A stretch of 64,000 nucleotides of DNA, from contig DASVTR010000012.1 in NCBI GenBank assembly GCA_036387475.1, positions 62,001 to 126,000 on the forward strand. The letters run 5' to 3'. The translations under genes and the position numbers were made by a program. The notes under the pieces were generated by a model. The model did no database searches, was not told the origin of the DNA, and was given only the letters and a program-made list of their open reading frames with translations. This document shows positions 43,578 through 52,391 of the stretch, one piece after another (within the stretch, counting starts at the first letter, position 1; each line of letters starts with the position of its first letter). The DNA comes from DASVTR01 sp036387475. GTDB lineage: Bacteria > Acidobacteriota > Blastocatellia > Pyrinomonadales > Pyrinomonadaceae.

Positions 43578-43663
43578 GGAGGGGTAGCATAATTGGTAAT
43601 GCAGCGGTCTTGAAAACCGCCGCCCTTGCGGGCTTGCAGGTTCGAGTCCTGTCCCCTCCGCCA
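43578..43663 (+). tRNA. tRNA-Ser (anticodon UGA)
   Basis: All arms fold: acceptor GGAGGGG/CCCCTCC, D arm GCAT/ATGC with GG in the loop, anticodon stem GCGGT/ACCGC with loop CTTGAAA (anticodon TGA), a 15-base variable arm with GCCC/GGGC pairing as in class II tRNAs, and T arm GCAGG-TTCGAGT-CCTGT. The discriminator is G, as required for serine, and CCA is encoded. Length 86 with CCA. Confidence 0.97.
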
Positions 43664-43808
43664 CTAAATTTATTGAGAGCGTTTCCCGACAAGCCGTACG
43701 CGCGCCACCTTGGAGAGCACGTGACGGCTTGAGCAATTTAGAGGCGCTCTGATGGGCGCGCCTTGATTTAGCGCAGCACGCCTGTCAGCCGGGAGGAGTA
43801 ACTATAGA

Positions 43809-44846
43809 GTGTTGACTGAGAGTTTGAGCAATCTCATTGCGGCGGGCAGCGCATGGGCGCAGGCCGTCAGTTTCGGGCTGTGGCTGCAAAACACGCAGGA
43901 CTACTTGCGGCGCATCTGGTCATACATCAATCACAAATTCACCTTCGGTAACTTTGAGATTTCGCTGTCGAGTGTCGTGATTGGCGTCGCCGCGTTCTTG
44001 ATTGCGATGATTATTTCCCGCTCGTTGCGCTCGTTTCTGCAACGGCGGATGGAGGGGCGCAAGCGGATTGACCCCGGCCTGCAATACACGCTCCTGCGCC
44101 TGATCCATTACTTCATCGTCGTCATCGGTGCGCTCGTCGCGTTCAGGACTGCTTTCAACGCTGACCTGACAACGCTGGCCGTCGTCTTTACGGCGCTCTC
44201 GGTCGGCATCGGCTTCGGCTTGCAATACATCGCTGGCGACATCGCTTCCGGCTTCATCCTTCTCTTCGAGCGCCCTGTGCGCGTCGGCGACTTTATCACC
44301 ATCACCGGCCCCGACAGCACTCTGACGGAAGGCCGCGTGCAGAGCATTAACCTGCGCACGACTATTGTGATGACCAACGACCACATCGCAGCCATCGTGC
44401 CAAACTCCAAGCTCGTCAACCAGAACTTGATTAATTGGTCTTACGGCGAACGCCGCTCGCGCATTTCGGTTCCGGTGGGCGTCGCTTACGATTCCGACGT
44501 TAATCTTGTGACAGAGACGCTCCTGCGCGCCGCAGAGGGCGTCAACTACGTTCTCACAGAGCCGAAGCCGAGCGTGCAGTTTCTGGACTTCGGCGACTAT
44601 TCGCTCAATTTCCGCTTGCTCATCTGGACTGACCGCCCGCGTCGTCACCCGCAGATTAAGAGCGACATTAACTATCGTATTCAGCGCCTCTTCAACGAAG
44701 CTGGCATCGAGATTCCATTTCCGCAGAGCGAATTTCGTTTGCGTGGCGGCGCGCTGCAAATCGCGCGCGACGAAGCCCTGCCGCCCGAAGAGCACGACGA
44801 TCTACGGGAAGAAGAAGCGGAGACGCCGCAAAGCCTGCGAGGCTAA
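43809..44846 (+). CDS. MscS-family mechanosensitive channel
   Basis: Three N-terminal membrane helices (ISLSSVVIGVAAFLIAMII; LIHYFIVVIGALVAFRTAF; and the pore helix VVFTALSVGIGFGLQYIAGD), then the beta domain start FERPVRVGDFITITG and INLRTTIVMTNDHIAAIVPN, and a C-terminal alpha/beta domain. The Gly/Ala packing of the pore helix is retained. Length (345) is near the E. coli MscS size with an acidic tail. The start is GTG 43809 with AGGAG ten bases upstream. Confidence 0.93.
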   Translation: MLTESLSNLIAAGSAWAQAVSFGLWLQNTQDYLRRIWSYINHKFTFGNFEISLSSVVIGVAAFLIAMIISRSLRSFLQRRMEGRKRIDPGLQYTLLRLIHYFIVVIGALVAFRTAFNADLTTLAVVFTALSVGIGFGLQYIAGDIASGFILLFERPVRVGDFITITGPDSTLTEGRVQSINLRTTIVMTNDHIAAIVPNSKLVNQNLINWSYGERRSRISVPVGVAYDSDVNLVTETLLRAAEGVNYVLTEPKPSVQFLDFGDYSLNFRLLIWTDRPRRHPQIKSDINYRIQRLFNEAGIEIPFPQSEFRLRGGALQIARDEALPPEEHDDLREEEAETPQSLRG

Positions 44847-44904
44847 AACTTTCCCTCGTCCGGTTGGACAAAAGCACGTCGTTGGGTTTAGGCTAAACTC
44901 GTCC

Positions 44905-44926
44905 AATGAGTGATGATTCATTCATT
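44905..44926 (+). promoter_or_regulatory. FadR-like operator upstream of the TetR gene
   Basis: Inverted arms AATGAGTGA and TCATTCATT (one mismatch) around a 4-base spacer. The complement contains TGAATGAATCA, close to the Bacillus FadR operator. It lies 134 bases before the tetR start and resembles the site upstream of fadN. Confidence 0.55.
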
Positions 44927-44930
44927 ATCA

Positions 44931-45058
44931 ATTGTGGATTTTAGATTTTGGATTTTGGATTAAGCGAACAAACGAAAGCTAAGCTTTTCAAAATCCTGCT
45001 GCACGACCGTAAGCGGCGTGCCAATCTAAAATCCAAAATCTAAAACCCGAAATCGAAT
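44931..45058. repeat. Iterated-word palindrome directly before the TetR gene
   Basis: Left arm GGATTTTAGATTTTGGATTT with a further GGATT; right arm AATCTAAAATCCAAAATCTA and onward. The spacer is about 60 bases, the longest in the set. It ends one base before the tetR ATG. Confidence 0.85.
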
Positions 45059-45059
45059 C

Positions 45060-45668
45060 ATGGTTCGTTCCCTCTCGTCTGTTCGCCCCCCCGTCGCCGA
45101 TAAGCGCGAGGCAATCCTGCGCGCCGCGACGAGCGTCTTTGCCGGAAACGGTTACTTCAACTCGAAGGTGGCAGACATCGCGCGCGAGGCGGGCGTGGCC
45201 GACGGCACGGTCTACCTCTACTTCAAAAGCAAAGAAGAGATTCTTCATTCCATCTTCGACCGAACGATGGAAGAAGCCATCGCCGAAGGGCGTAAGCAGT
45301 TAGAGTCTGTCAGCGACCCGCGCGAGAAGCTGCGCCGCATCGCGCTCCTTCATCTTGAAAGGATGGGCGCTGACCGCTCTCTGGCCGTCGTCTTTCAAGT
45401 GGAGTTGCGCGGCTCGACCAAGTTCATGGAAGAGTTTTCCGCCGCCGGTTTCGCAGAATATCTGGGCTTGATTCACAACGTTATCGCCGAGGGACAGAGC
45501 GCGGGCGTCTTTCGCTCCACTTTGAATGCGAAGGTGGCGGCGAAGGTCTTCTTCGGCGCGCTCGATGAGATGGCGACAAACTGGATTCTCTCGAAGCGGC
45601 GCTATCGTCTTGCGCCGCTGGCCGATCAGGTGCTCGATATTTTCCTCAACGGAGTGAGCGCCGGATGA
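45060..45668 (+). CDS. TetR/AcrR-family regulator (FadR-like)
   Basis: The N-terminal helix-turn-helix is complete: REAILRAATSVFAGNGYFNS, VADIAREAGVADGTVYLYFK, SKEEILHSIF. The C-terminal ligand domain (ALDEMATNWILSKRRYRLAP) resembles the Bacillus FadR/YsiA group, which binds long-chain acyl-CoA and represses beta-oxidation genes. It overlaps fadD by four bases (ATGA). FadR-like palindromes lie before this gene and before fadN. No ribosome site is seen at ATG 45060, which follows a palindromic repeat. Role as a fatty-acid repressor is inferred from context and operators. Confidence 0.9.
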   Translation: MVRSLSSVRPPVADKREAILRAATSVFAGNGYFNSKVADIAREAGVADGTVYLYFKSKEEILHSIFDRTMEEAIAEGRKQLESVSDPREKLRRIALLHLERMGADRSLAVVFQVELRGSTKFMEEFSAAGFAEYLGLIHNVIAEGQSAGVFRSTLNAKVAAKVFFGALDEMATNWILSKRRYRLAPLADQVLDIFLNGVSAG

Positions 45669-47533
45669 AGACAACCACGCAGCAGCCCCCCGCGCAGCAG
45701 GTCTTTATCTCAAGGCCGCAGCGCATTCCGCTCTACCCGAACGAACCCACGACGCTCGTTGAGATGTTCGAGCACACCGCGCGCGAGCATCCGAAGCCGG
45801 ACACGCTTAACTACAAAAGAGACGGCGCGTGGCACGCGCTCTCGTCCGCCGAAATGCTGGAGCGTGCGCGCGGCATAGCGCTTGGTCTTTATAGCCTGGG
45901 CATCCGGCAGAATGATCGCGTCGCGTTGCTTTCCGACAACTGCGTCGAGTGGACGCTCAGTGATGCGGGCTGTCAATTCGCGGGCGTGATAGACGTGCCC
46001 ATCTATTCGACGCTGACGCCCGCGCAAGTCATCTACATCCTCAAGGATTCCGGAGCGCGTGCGCTGTTTATCCAAACGCGCGAAAAATTTGAACAGCTTA
46101 AGTCTGTGCTTTCTGATTGTCCGCAACTTGAGCACGTTATCTTTTTCAACGAGCGCGGCGTAGAGGAAACAAACGGCATCACGCTCGCGCAATTGGAAGA
46201 GCGCGGGCGCGCATTCAAGGCTGAGCAGCCTCAATTGGGAGAAGAACTCGCACGCGCTGTCAAACCCGAAGACATCGCCACCATCATCTACACTTCGGGC
46301 ACGACGGGCGAGCCGAAGGGCGTCATGCTCACGCACTCGAACCTCGTCTCCAACCTGATTGATTGCGGCGAGCACTTTGTTTACCACAAAACGGATGTTG
46401 CGCTCTCTGTGCTTCCGCTCTCGCACGTGCTTGAGCGCTTGGCGATGTACATGTACATACATAACGGGATGCGCGTCTTCTACGCCGAATCGATGGAGAA
46501 GCTCGGCGAGAATTTTCGTGAAGTGCATCCGACAATTTTCATCGGCGTGCCCCGCCTCTTTGAAAAGATTTACCAGCGCATCAAAGAGAAGGCATCCGAA
46601 GGCGGACGAGCGAAAGCCTCGATGCTCGCGTGGGCCGTTGCCATCGGCAAGGCTCACGCACAACTTGCGCTTGCGCACCAAAGGATTCCGCCTCTTCTAG
46701 CCTTCAAGCATCGGCTTGCCTCGCGCATCGTCTTCAGTAAATGGCGCGAAGGACTCGGCGGGCGGATACGCTTCTTCATCGCGGGCGGCGCTGCTTTGCC
46801 GGAAGAGATCGGTTATATCTTCGCTGGCGCAGGCATGCAGATCATACAGGGCTACGGCCTCACCGAAACCTCGCCCGTCATCTCCGGCTGCACTCTGCAA
46901 GAGAACGCCGTCGGCACTGTGGGACGACCCATTAGAAATGTCGAAGTGAGAATTGCAGCGGACGGCGAGATTGAAACGCGTGGGCCAAACGTGATGCAGG
47001 GCTATTACAACAAGCCTGAAGCGACACGCGAGGTCTTTACCGAAGACGGTTGGTTTAAGACCGGCGACATCGGAAAGCTCGACGATCAAGGATTCCTGAG
47101 CATTACAGACCGCAAAAAGGAATTGTTCAAAACCTCCGGCGGCAAATACATTGCGCCGCAGCACGTCGAACAACTCATCAAAGCTTCGCGCTTCGTCAAT
47201 CAGGTCGTGCTTGTCGGCGACAGGCGCAAATTCCCCGCCGCGCTGATTGTGCCCGACTGGGAACAGATTCGTTCATACGTCGCACTGAAAAACATTGATG
47301 CCACCACACCAGCCGAACTCTGCCAGCACCCGCGCATCATTGACCTCTTCGAGCGGCAGGTCGCACAGTTCACCTCAGAGTTGGCCCAGTACGAGCGCGT
47401 CAAGCGCATCGCCCTGCTCGAACATGAATTCACCATTGACGGTGGCGAACTGACGCCGACGCTCAAAGTCAAACGTCGCGTCATTGACGAAAAATATCGT
47501 GACCTGATTGAGCGCCTCTATGAAGGTGCGTAA
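45665..47533 (+). CDS. fadD: Long-chain acyl-CoA synthetase
   Basis: Activates fatty acids to acyl-CoA through an adenylate. The 622-residue ANL enzyme has the P-loop YTSGTTGEPKGVMLTHSN, the gate region VLPLSHVLERLAMYMY, GYGLTETSPVISG, WFKTGDIGKLDDQGFLSITD and the hinge RKKELFKTSGGKYIAP. The catalytic Lys is expected near TPTLKVKRR at the C-terminus. It resembles the AMP-forming long-chain type with a shortened C-terminus. It overlaps the tetR stop, so both are co-expressed. Confidence 0.95.
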   Translation: MKTTTQQPPAQQVFISRPQRIPLYPNEPTTLVEMFEHTAREHPKPDTLNYKRDGAWHALSSAEMLERARGIALGLYSLGIRQNDRVALLSDNCVEWTLSDAGCQFAGVIDVPIYSTLTPAQVIYILKDSGARALFIQTREKFEQLKSVLSDCPQLEHVIFFNERGVEETNGITLAQLEERGRAFKAEQPQLGEELARAVKPEDIATIIYTSGTTGEPKGVMLTHSNLVSNLIDCGEHFVYHKTDVALSVLPLSHVLERLAMYMYIHNGMRVFYAESMEKLGENFREVHPTIFIGVPRLFEKIYQRIKEKASEGGRAKASMLAWAVAIGKAHAQLALAHQRIPPLLAFKHRLASRIVFSKWREGLGGRIRFFIAGGAALPEEIGYIFAGAGMQIIQGYGLTETSPVISGCTLQENAVGTVGRPIRNVEVRIAADGEIETRGPNVMQGYYNKPEATREVFTEDGWFKTGDIGKLDDQGFLSITDRKKELFKTSGGKYIAPQHVEQLIKASRFVNQVVLVGDRRKFPAALIVPDWEQIRSYVALKNIDATTPAELCQHPRIIDLFERQVAQFTSELAQYERVKRIALLEHEFTIDGGELTPTLKVKRRVIDEKYRDLIERLYEGA

Positions 47534-47565
47534 AGACACAGACCGTTTCAAAAGAGAGCCGTAAA

Positions 47566-48282
47566 TTGCAAGAAACCGTTATGAAAGAACAAGAGGGGCG
47601 CACACTCGTCATCAAGCGCGTCCGCGACGAAGGACGCAGCATTCGTTCATTCGACATGCTGCCGGAAGAAACCGAAGGCGCGCACGGCCTAGCGTTTCTG
47701 CCCGGTCAGGTGGCTGTCCTGCGCGCAGGCTCGGCTGGCACGTCATACTTCGCCTTCGCCAGCGCGCCCGACGACACAGAGCTGGAGTTTCTGGTCAAGC
47801 AGGGAAAAGGGGCGAGCGGCGCGCTCTTCGAGATGCGTGCGGGTGACCGCGTCGAATTGATGGAGATTGTCGGGAAGGGCTTTCCCCTGCATGAAGAGAA
47901 AGGGAAAGATTTAGTTTTCGTAGCGATGGGGACGGGTGTTGCTCCGTTGCGCTCCGCCCTGCGTCACGTCCTTAAGCACAAGCAGGATTACGGACAGTGC
48001 GTTGTCCTCTACGGTGCGCGCACGCCAGACGATTTCTGCTACCGCGACGAGATAGAAGAGTGGGAAGCGTCGGGCGTCGAACTGCGACAGGTCATCTCGC
48101 GCCCGGACGGCCACGATTGGTCAGGCCCGACCGGCTACGTCCAATCGCTGCTCGACCATATTGTTCCAGACCTGCCTGCTCCCGTCGCACTCATCTGCGG
48201 CTCGCGCGAGATGATCGAACAAACACGCGACCGTCTTCAACAAATAGGCTTCGCGCCGGAAGCGATTCTGACCAATTATTGA
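47566..48282 (+). CDS. FNR-type flavin/NAD oxidoreductase domain protein
   Basis: A 238-residue ferredoxin-reductase-like protein: an FAD-binding barrel (FLPGQVAVLRAG, SYFAFASAPDD, FLVKQGKGASGALFEM) and a nucleotide domain (VFVAMGTGVAPLRSALRH, CVVLYGARTPDDFCYRDEIE, LICGSREMIEQTRDRL). The usual RxYS flavin motif is replaced by YFAFAS, so flavin binding may differ. TTG 47566 has GAGAG seven bases upstream; ATG 47581 is the alternative. It follows fadD by 32 bases and may pass electrons to or from the beta-oxidation chain; this is inferred. Confidence 0.88.
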   Translation: MQETVMKEQEGRTLVIKRVRDEGRSIRSFDMLPEETEGAHGLAFLPGQVAVLRAGSAGTSYFAFASAPDDTELEFLVKQGKGASGALFEMRAGDRVELMEIVGKGFPLHEEKGKDLVFVAMGTGVAPLRSALRHVLKHKQDYGQCVVLYGARTPDDFCYRDEIEEWEASGVELRQVISRPDGHDWSGPTGYVQSLLDHIVPDLPAPVALICGSREMIEQTRDRLQQIGFAPEAILTNY

Positions 48283-48317
48283 GCACAGCCTTCAGCTATC
48301 AAAGCCTTGAAAGCGCA

Positions 48318-48354
48318 AAGACCTTGCGGACTAGAGTCTGCAAGGTCTTCTTTC
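48318..48354. terminator. Bidirectional intrinsic terminator
   Basis: AAGACCTTGC pairs with GCAAGGTCTT around a 12-base loop, followed by CTTTC on the plus strand and A-rich sequence on the other. It separates two convergent genes. Confidence 0.8.
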
Positions 48355-48373
48355 ATCAAATCTCGTCAGCTAC

Positions 48374-49585
48374 TTAGTTTGAGCAGCGCGCGTCGATGAT
48401 CGTCCGAGCCTTGCGCGTGAATTCAGCGGCCCACGCTTCCGGCGATTGGTCGCGCTCATGATTGCGCGAGGCGCGAAACACCTTCGTAATCAAGCCGTCG
48501 CTTTTCTCTGCATCGAGAAGCCGTTGAAGGCCGTTGGCAAGAAGTTGGCGACCTGCTTCACTGATGCTTGTGTCCCCGACGCTCTTGGCGGTCGTGGTGC
48601 AGCGACCATTGCTCACCTTGATCGGGTCTTTGCCCCTCCACCTGTCGAGCCGCGCTTTGCTCTCGCTGGAACTTGAATAGCCCCACGTCGAACCCATGTC
48701 GCTGACGTAGAACACCGCCTGGCCCGGCTCGCAGGTCATGGTATTGTCTGCGTTCTTCGTCCACTTAAGACAGGCGAACTTCTGATTGTCGGTCTTGGTA
48801 TCGCCGTGGTCTATGAAGGCCAGCCAGAGCTTGAACGCATCTATCTCTGCGCGCGGAGCACCGTTCTGAAGAAGCTTTGCGAGCGCCCCGGAGATTCCTG
48901 CTGCGTCCTTGTTATTGCAGTTCACGTCAATGCCCTTGCCCAAGGGAAGCTCTATGCCCGCAGCCGGTTGAAAGGGCGTGAAGCTTGCTCCCTGAAAGCC
49001 GCTCGTCAAACTCTTCTCGCAGTCGGGGCAGGTCACGTCAGCGACCCATTCGTCGTCGGCGAAGAAGCCCAGCGCCTTAGAGAAGCGCGAAGAGAGAAAC
49101 TCGCCATAGATTTCGCCGTTCCTCTTGTCCCTCGACTGCCCTTTGAAGTGTGGTTTCACTTTATAACGGATCAGATCGCCGTCTTCTTCGACGACGCCTG
49201 GAACGGAGCAGTGGAATTTCGGCGTTGTACCTGCGCCTTTAGTCGGGTCCTTGTTCGCGACGCAGTTGATTGGCGCTGCTAGCCCCGCGGCGTCAACCGT
49301 CGGAGCGCCGAGCCTTGGGCCGCTCGTGCGATTGTGACCGAGAACAGGGTCGTAGTCTGGATCAGGCTCCTGCCACACTTTCGCTTTAGCTTCGGCTTGC
49401 GCACGCGCTTCCGCCGTGAAGCAGGATTGCTGTGCGCTGGTCTGCTCAGGGTTGAAAACGAGAAACAGGTCATCGTCAACAGTCCGCGCTTCAGACGTAA
49501 AGGAGGGTGCTTGGAGCACGGCCAGCAACACCAGGAAAAGAAGAAGCAGGGAGACGCTGAATTTTTGAGACAGCTTACGAAGCAT
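48374..49585 (-). CDS. Secreted protein with protein-kinase-like motifs
   Basis: Starts at ATG 49585 (AAAGGG eight bases upstream) with a signal peptide (VSLLLLFLVLLAVLQAPS). The mature chain of about 375 residues has paired cysteines and, in order, RYKVKPHF (Lys 142/144), RNGEIYGEFLSSRFSKALGF (Glu 158/162), FIDHGDTKTDNQKFAC (His260, Asp262, Asn267) and FYVSDMGSTWG (Asp296). This order copies the kinase fold: beta-3 Lys, helix-C Glu, HxD...N loop and a DFG-like DMG. Atypical kinases outside the cytoplasm are known in other families. No activity is shown; the pattern match is by eye. It stands alone, divergent from fadN. Confidence 0.8.
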   Translation of the reverse strand: MLRKLSQKFSVSLLLLFLVLLAVLQAPSFTSEARTVDDDLFLVFNPEQTSAQQSCFTAEARAQAEAKAKVWQEPDPDYDPVLGHNRTSGPRLGAPTVDAAGLAAPINCVANKDPTKGAGTTPKFHCSVPGVVEEDGDLIRYKVKPHFKGQSRDKRNGEIYGEFLSSRFSKALGFFADDEWVADVTCPDCEKSLTSGFQGASFTPFQPAAGIELPLGKGIDVNCNNKDAAGISGALAKLLQNGAPRAEIDAFKLWLAFIDHGDTKTDNQKFACLKWTKNADNTMTCEPGQAVFYVSDMGSTWGYSSSSESKARLDRWRGKDPIKVSNGRCTTTAKSVGDTSISEAGRQLLANGLQRLLDAEKSDGLITKVFRASRNHERDQSPEAWAAEFTRKARTIIDARCSN

Positions 49586-49809
49586 AGGCAAACCCTTTCA
49601 TCATCAGAACAGTTTTTATCCGCTCAAGGTCAATCTGAATCGTGCGAGAGTAGTTTACATAATGTGGAAACCCAGCGTAAACCTGTACCGCGCAACATTG
49701 CCTTGGCGATTTAACTTTATGCCCGCAAAATTTCATTTTATCTCTGACAAATGTCACTTTATGAACGAACCTACAGCCAAACTTATCGCCATCAACATCC
49801 TCCGCACCC

Positions 49810-49839
49810 TTGCTGAATGAATGCTCATTCAGTTATGAT
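49810..49839 (+). promoter_or_regulatory. fadN promoter with FadR-like operator in the spacer
   Basis: TTGCTG (49810-49815), an 18-base spacer and TATGAT (49834-49839). The spacer is filled by the palindrome TGAATGAATGCTCATTCA (49814-49831), which fits the Bacillus FadR consensus TGAATGAMTANTNATTCA at all but one defined base. A bound repressor would block polymerase. Confidence 0.7.
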
Positions 49840-49889
49840 AGGCTTTCGCCTCGAATGACTTACCCCTTTTGAAAGGCTACACCGAACGT

Positions 49890-52301
49890 ATGCTGCGAAT
49901 TGAAAAGGCCGCTGTTCTCGGCGCGGGCACGATGGGCGCGCAGATCGCCGCGCATCTGGCGAACGCTGGCGTTCCTACGGTTCTGCTCGACATTGCGCCG
50001 CGCGAGTTGAGCGCAGATGAACAGGCCAGAGGCTTGTCGCTCGAATCCAGAGAAGTCCGCAATCGCATTGCGCGCGCCGGGCTTGAAGCGGCCAAGAAGG
50101 CGAGGCCCGCTGCCTTCTTCACGCCTGAGTTGGCCGAGCTTGTGACCATCGGTAATTTTGACGACGACATGTCGAAGCTGAAGGATTGCGACCTGATTAT
50201 CGAGGCGGTCGTTGAAAATCTGGAAATCAAGCGCAGGCTCTACGAGCGTGTCGAAGAGCATAGGCGCGCCGGTGCTGTCGTCGCTTCAAACACGAGCGGC
50301 ATTCCGATCGGGCAGTTGGCCGAGGGGCGCTCCGACGATTTCAAGGCGCATTTCCTCGGCATGCACTTTTTCAATCCGCCGCGTTACCTGCAACTCGTCG
50401 AACTGATTCGCACAGAATGGACGAAGCCGGAAGTCGCGTGCGCGATTTACGGCTTTCTGGACCAGAGGCTCGGCAAGGGCGTCGTTCCGGCGAAAGACCG
50501 TCCGAACTTCATCGCCAATCGCATCGGCACGTTCGGAGCGATGGACACAATCAGGACTATGCTGGAAGACAACTACTCGATTGAGGAAGTTGACAAGATG
50601 ACGGGGCAGGCCGTCGGGCGGCCCAAGTCTGCGACCTTCCGCACATTCGATTTGGTCGGCCTGGATGTCTTCACGCACGTCGTCGGGAATCTTTACGACG
50701 CGCTGCCCGAAGACGAAGAACGCGAAACCTTCGTCGCGCCGGAATTCTTAAAGCAGATGATCGGGCGCGGAATTTTGGGAAACAAGACGAAGGGCGGTTT
50801 TTACAAAAGGCAGAAGGGCGAGGGCGAAAAGCAGGAAATCTGGACGCTCGATTACGCATCGCTCGAATACAAGCCCGCGCAGAAAATAAAGCTGCCCGCG
50901 CTCGACATGGCGAAGAACATTGAGCAGACGCCTGAGCGCATCAAGGCATTGGTCTGGGGCAAAGACCGCGTGGGTGCGTTTCTCTGGAAGACCTTTTCGC
51001 ACACGCTGCGCTACGCTGCCAACCGCATTCCCGAAATCGCAGACACTGTGGTCGAAATCGACCGCGCGATGAAGTGGGGCTTCGGTTGGGAGTTGGGCGT
51101 CTTTGAAGCGTGGGACGCCATCGGCGTCGAAAAATCTGTCGCGCGGATGAAGGAAGAAGGACAAGCTGTTCCGGCCAACGTGCAGGCGATGTTGGACGCG
51201 GGCGCGACCTCCTTCTACAAAGATGAGAAAGGGCAAAAGTTTTACTTCGACTTCGCCTCAAACAGTTACGCGCCGGTCAATGAGACGCCGGGAGTCATCG
51301 TTCTCAAGTCAGTTAAAGATCGCACGGGTGTTATTAAGAAGAACGCGGGCGCGTCGCTGCTGGACATCGGCGATGGCGTTGCGTGTCTCGAATTTCACTC
51401 GAAGATGAACGCTATCGGCGGCGATACGTTGCAGATGCTCAAGCACAGCTTGGCCGAAGTCGAAAAGAATTTCGTCGGGCTGGTGGTCGGCAATCAAGGC
51501 ACGAATTTCTGCGTCGGCGCTAACATCATGTTGATGCTGCTCGAAGCGCAGGAGGAGAACTGGGAAGACCTGGACATGATGGTGCGTGTTTTTCAAAACG
51601 CCACCATGAGCCTACGCTATTCTGCAAAGCCTGTGGTCGTCGCGCCGTTTCAAATGGTTTTTGGCGGCGGCTGCGAGATGGTCTTGCACGCAGACCGCGT
51701 GCGTGCTGCGGCGGAGACTTACATCGGTCTGGTCGAAGTCGGTGTCGGCATTATTCCGGCGGGCGGCGGGACGAAAGAGATGCTGGTGCGCGCTCTTGAT
51801 TCAATTCCGAAGAACACAAACGACGTTGACCCGTTTCCCTTCGTCAAGCGCGCGTTTGAGACTATCGCTTTAGCCAAAGTTGCGACTTCAGCCGAAGAGG
51901 CGCGCACGCTCGGCTTTCTCGACGACGACGATACGATTTCGATGAATCGAGATCGCTTGATTGCGGATGCGAAGCAGGAAGTGCTGGCGCTGGCCGCGAC
52001 CGGATACACGAAGCCGCAGCCGCGCACGGACATTCTGGCGATGGGCCAACCGGCGCTTTCAACCCTGAAGCTCGGCATTCATCAAATGAAGCGCGGCGGA
52101 TTTATCTCCGAGCACGACGCATTGATCGGCGAAAAGCTGGCGCACATTTTGACAGGCGGCGATTTGAACCACCCGACGCGCGTTTCAGAGCAATACCTGC
52201 TCGATCTTGAGCGCGAGGCGTTTCTGTCGCTCGTGAGCCAGCGCAAGACGCAGGAGCGCCTCGCACACATGCTCAAGACGGGCAAGCCTTTAAGAAATTG
52301 A
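49890..52301 (+). CDS. fadN: 3-hydroxyacyl-CoA dehydrogenase / enoyl-CoA hydratase (FadN type)
   Basis: Bifunctional beta-oxidation enzyme with the dehydrogenase first and the hydratase last, as in Bacillus FadN (the reverse of E. coli FadB). NAD site IEKAAVLGAGTMGAQIAAHL; catalytic His in FLGMHFFNPPRYLQLVE; second dehydrogenase C-terminal domain (TFRTFDLVGLDVFTHVVGNL). Crotonase part: GNQGTNFCVGANI, FGGGCEMVLHADRV and GLVEVGVGIIPAGGG with both Glu residues. ATG 49890 (MLRIEKAAV) fits the family start; TTG 49869 is possible. The stop TGA is the first base triplet of a palindromic repeat; fadA and fadE follow. Confidence 0.95.
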   Translation: MLRIEKAAVLGAGTMGAQIAAHLANAGVPTVLLDIAPRELSADEQARGLSLESREVRNRIARAGLEAAKKARPAAFFTPELAELVTIGNFDDDMSKLKDCDLIIEAVVENLEIKRRLYERVEEHRRAGAVVASNTSGIPIGQLAEGRSDDFKAHFLGMHFFNPPRYLQLVELIRTEWTKPEVACAIYGFLDQRLGKGVVPAKDRPNFIANRIGTFGAMDTIRTMLEDNYSIEEVDKMTGQAVGRPKSATFRTFDLVGLDVFTHVVGNLYDALPEDEERETFVAPEFLKQMIGRGILGNKTKGGFYKRQKGEGEKQEIWTLDYASLEYKPAQKIKLPALDMAKNIEQTPERIKALVWGKDRVGAFLWKTFSHTLRYAANRIPEIADTVVEIDRAMKWGFGWELGVFEAWDAIGVEKSVARMKEEGQAVPANVQAMLDAGATSFYKDEKGQKFYFDFASNSYAPVNETPGVIVLKSVKDRTGVIKKNAGASLLDIGDGVACLEFHSKMNAIGGDTLQMLKHSLAEVEKNFVGLVVGNQGTNFCVGANIMLMLLEAQEENWEDLDMMVRVFQNATMSLRYSAKPVVVAPFQMVFGGGCEMVLHADRVRAAAETYIGLVEVGVGIIPAGGGTKEMLVRALDSIPKNTNDVDPFPFVKRAFETIALAKVATSAEEARTLGFLDDDDTISMNRDRLIADAKQEVLALAATGYTKPQPRTDILAMGQPALSTLKLGIHQMKRGGFISEHDALIGEKLAHILTGGDLNHPTRVSEQYLLDLEREAFLSLVSQRKTQERLAHMLKTGKPLRN

Positions 52302-52379
52302 TTCATTGATTGATTTGTTCATTGTCTCAATAGAGACAGCATGAACATTCAATGAGTCAATGAGTCAATGAATCAATGG
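52299..52379. repeat. Iterated-word palindrome between fadN and fadA
   Basis: Left arm TTGATTCATTGATTGATTTG; right arm AATGAGTCAATGAGTCAATG then AATCAAT. The words (TCATTGA and its complement) partly resemble the FadR half-site. It starts at the fadN stop and ends 12 bases before the fadA ATG. Confidence 0.85.
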
Positions 52380-52391
52380 AGAAATTTGAAA

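Noticed and set aside
49575..49757. 60-residue minus-strand frame overlapping the start of the kinase-like gene
   Set aside because: No ribosome site or domain; it covers the leader of the secreted protein.
52299..52379. FadR operator between fadN and fadA
   Set aside because: The words look like FadR half-sites but belong to the iterated palindrome and do not form the consensus palindrome spacing.
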